A stretch of DNA of 24,154 nucleotides, taken from NCBI GenBank assembly GCA_964468805.1, contig CAYXWM010000046.1:1-24154 (forward strand), written 5' to 3'. This document shows positions 22,766 to 24,154 of the stretch, piece by piece (positions within the stretch are counted from its first letter, which is position 1; each line of letters opens with the position of its first letter). The notes under the pieces are model-generated. The model made no database searches. It was not told the origin of the DNA and saw only the letters and a program-made list of their open reading frames with translations. The translations under genes were made by a program, and so were the position numbers. The stretch comes from CAYXWM01 sp964468805 (GTDB lineage Bacteria > Bacillota > Clostridia > Lachnospirales > WRBF01).

Positions 22766-24133
22766 ATGGAAAACCTATTCAAGCTAAAGGAGAATAAGAC
22801 CTCTGTTTCCACAGAATTCTACGCCGGCTTGACCACTTTCATGACTATGGCTTACATTCTCGTAGTCAACCCCACTATTTTAAAAGACGCCGGAATGGAT
22901 TGGGGCGGCGTTTTTACCGCTACGGCTGTTGCCTCTTTTATTGCCTGTCTTACCATGGCATTATTGGCAAATTACCCCTTTGCATTGGCACCCGGTATGG
23001 GGCTAAACGCCTTCTTTGCCTATACTATCGGTATAGCCCACGGTTGGCAAATTGCACTTTTGGCTGTATTGGTTGAAGGTATAATATTTATTTTGCTTTC
23101 TGCGGTTAATTTCAGAGAGGCAATTTTTGACGCTATTCCACAGAATTTAAAGTACGCCGTCAGCGTAGGTATAGGTCTGTTTATCGCCTTTATAGGCTTG
23201 AGTAATTCCGGCTTGGTTGTAAGCAACCCTGCCACTATAGTTGGTTTTGGTGACGTTACCGACATCAGAGTCGTATTGACATTAATAGGTTTGGTTATCA
23301 CCGTTGTGCTTCTGTTTAAGAAAATAAAAGGTGCCTTATTCTGGGGCATACTTATTACTTATATTATAGGCGTGGTCTGCCAGTTGACCGGTATTTATAC
23401 GGTTGCACCCGAGTTAGGTCGCTTTACGCTTATCCCCGAAGGGCTTGTAAATTTACCGCCATCAGTTGATAAGGTTAATATATTCGCGGCTATGTCCGGC
23501 TTTAGTTTCGAAAACTTTGATGTTTGGTTGTTTATCACCGTAGTTATTTCCTTCCTTTTCGTTGATGTTTTCGATACTATCGGAACCTTGATCGGCGTTG
23601 CAAGCAAGGCAGACTTTTTGACCAAGGAAGGTAAACTTCCCAGACTTAAACAAACACTTATGGCTGATGCTGTGGGTACTACTGTTGGTGCGGTTTTGGG
23701 TACTTCTACAGTTACCACCTATGTTGAATCGGCGGCAGGTGTTGCCGAAGGCGGCAGAACAGGTCTGACTGCGGTTGTTTGCGGTGGTTTATTCCTTCTG
23801 TCACTGTTCTTTGCACCAATTTTCCAAGTAATCCCTGCATTTGCAACAGCTCCTGCGTTGATTATCGTTGGTCTGTTTATTATGGAATCCGTTGTTAAAA
23901 TCGACTTTACCGACATTACCGAAGGTTTCCCGGCGTTCCTTGCCATTATCATGATGCCTCTTACCTATAATATTTCCGAAGGTTTGGTATTCGGCGTTAT
24001 AGCATATGTAATTGTAAAATTACTGGCAGGAAAACGCAACGATGTAAGCATCGTAATGTACATTATTGCACTTGTATTTATGTTGAGGTTGTTCTGGCCT
24101 TTAATCGACAATATGTTAAAGATTGTTCAATAA
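22766..24133 (+). CDS. NCS2 family purine (guanine/hypoxanthine) permease
   Basis: A complete 455-residue polytopic membrane transporter of the NCS2/AzgA-like group, which imports guanine, hypoxanthine or adenine with protons. Visible signatures are the amphipathic start MENLFKLKENKTSVSTEFYAGLTTFMTMAYILVVNPTIL, FALAPGMGLNAFFAYT, FVDVFDTIGTLIGVASKADFL, the substrate-site region GTSTVTTYVESAAGVAEGGRTGLTAV, and about 12-14 hydrophobic helices ending RLFWPLIDNMLKIVQ. These favour the AzgA/GhxP branch over the uracil (UraA) or xanthine (XanQ) branches. AAAGGAG (22752-22758) is 7 nt before the ATG. It has its own strong promoter. With yqeC and the YgeW-like gene it forms a purine-related group; the gene that follows is outside the window. 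Confidence 0.93.
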   Translation: MENLFKLKENKTSVSTEFYAGLTTFMTMAYILVVNPTILKDAGMDWGGVFTATAVASFIACLTMALLANYPFALAPGMGLNAFFAYTIGIAHGWQIALLAVLVEGIIFILLSAVNFREAIFDAIPQNLKYAVSVGIGLFIAFIGLSNSGLVVSNPATIVGFGDVTDIRVVLTLIGLVITVVLLFKKIKGALFWGILITYIIGVVCQLTGIYTVAPELGRFTLIPEGLVNLPPSVDKVNIFAAMSGFSFENFDVWLFITVVISFLFVDVFDTIGTLIGVASKADFLTKEGKLPRLKQTLMADAVGTTVGAVLGTSTVTTYVESAAGVAEGGRTGLTAVVCGGLFLLSLFFAPIFQVIPAFATAPALIIVGLFIMESVVKIDFTDITEGFPAFLAIIMMPLTYNISEGLVFGVIAYVIVKLLAGKRNDVSIVMYIIALVFMLRLFWPLIDNMLKIVQ

Positions 24134-24154
24134 TTGGGCAAAACAAAAGAGAGC

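Overview
The window looks like chromosomal DNA from an AT-rich, low-GC Gram-positive anaerobe of the Clostridia (Eubacteriales). The pointers are strong GGAGG-type ribosome binding sites, SigA-like promoters, a CIRCE heat-shock operator, VanW, YmaF, DUF5721-like and YycI-like proteins, and the WalJ-RlmH gene pair known from Firmicutes. No phage, plasmid, CRISPR, rRNA or tRNA gene was seen. Twenty protein genes are called; starts were moved to the codon with a properly spaced Shine-Dalgarno sequence where this differed from the longest frame.

Left part (1-8.3 kb): a DUF5721-like gene whose last codons form half of a perfect CIRCE operator; htpG; a cysteine hydrolase; a convergent ymaF gene with a large rod-shaped hairpin behind it; a secreted SH3-VanW protein; a soluble lytic transglycosylase with a structured leader; the minus-strand walJ-rlmH operon; and a bactofilin. 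Much of this block concerns the cell envelope and stress.

Middle (8.3-18.1 kb): a 924-residue M16C metalloprotease; a 59-residue Cys-containing protein on the minus strand; an overlapping radC-ogt-yycI-like operon; then, on the minus strand, a PMT-family glycosyltransferase with a discoidin-like insert and glmS. Two families of short palindromic repeats sit here. One pair (C1/C2, direct) flanks the glycosyltransferase. Another (A/B, inverted, 10-bp terminal inverted repeats) brackets glmS, with one copy inside its transcribed leader.

Right part (18.1-24.15 kb): an 809-bp intergenic region containing a 70-bp element that folds as a cloverleaf of three near-perfect hairpins closed by an 8-bp stem; a flavodoxin-SCP2 fusion; and a purine-linked group of yqeC, a YgeW-like transcarbamylase homologue that has lost all three signature catalytic motifs, and an NCS2 (guanine/hypoxanthine type) permease behind a roughly 200-nt leader. 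The degenerate YgeW-like protein and the cloverleaf repeat are the most unusual items.
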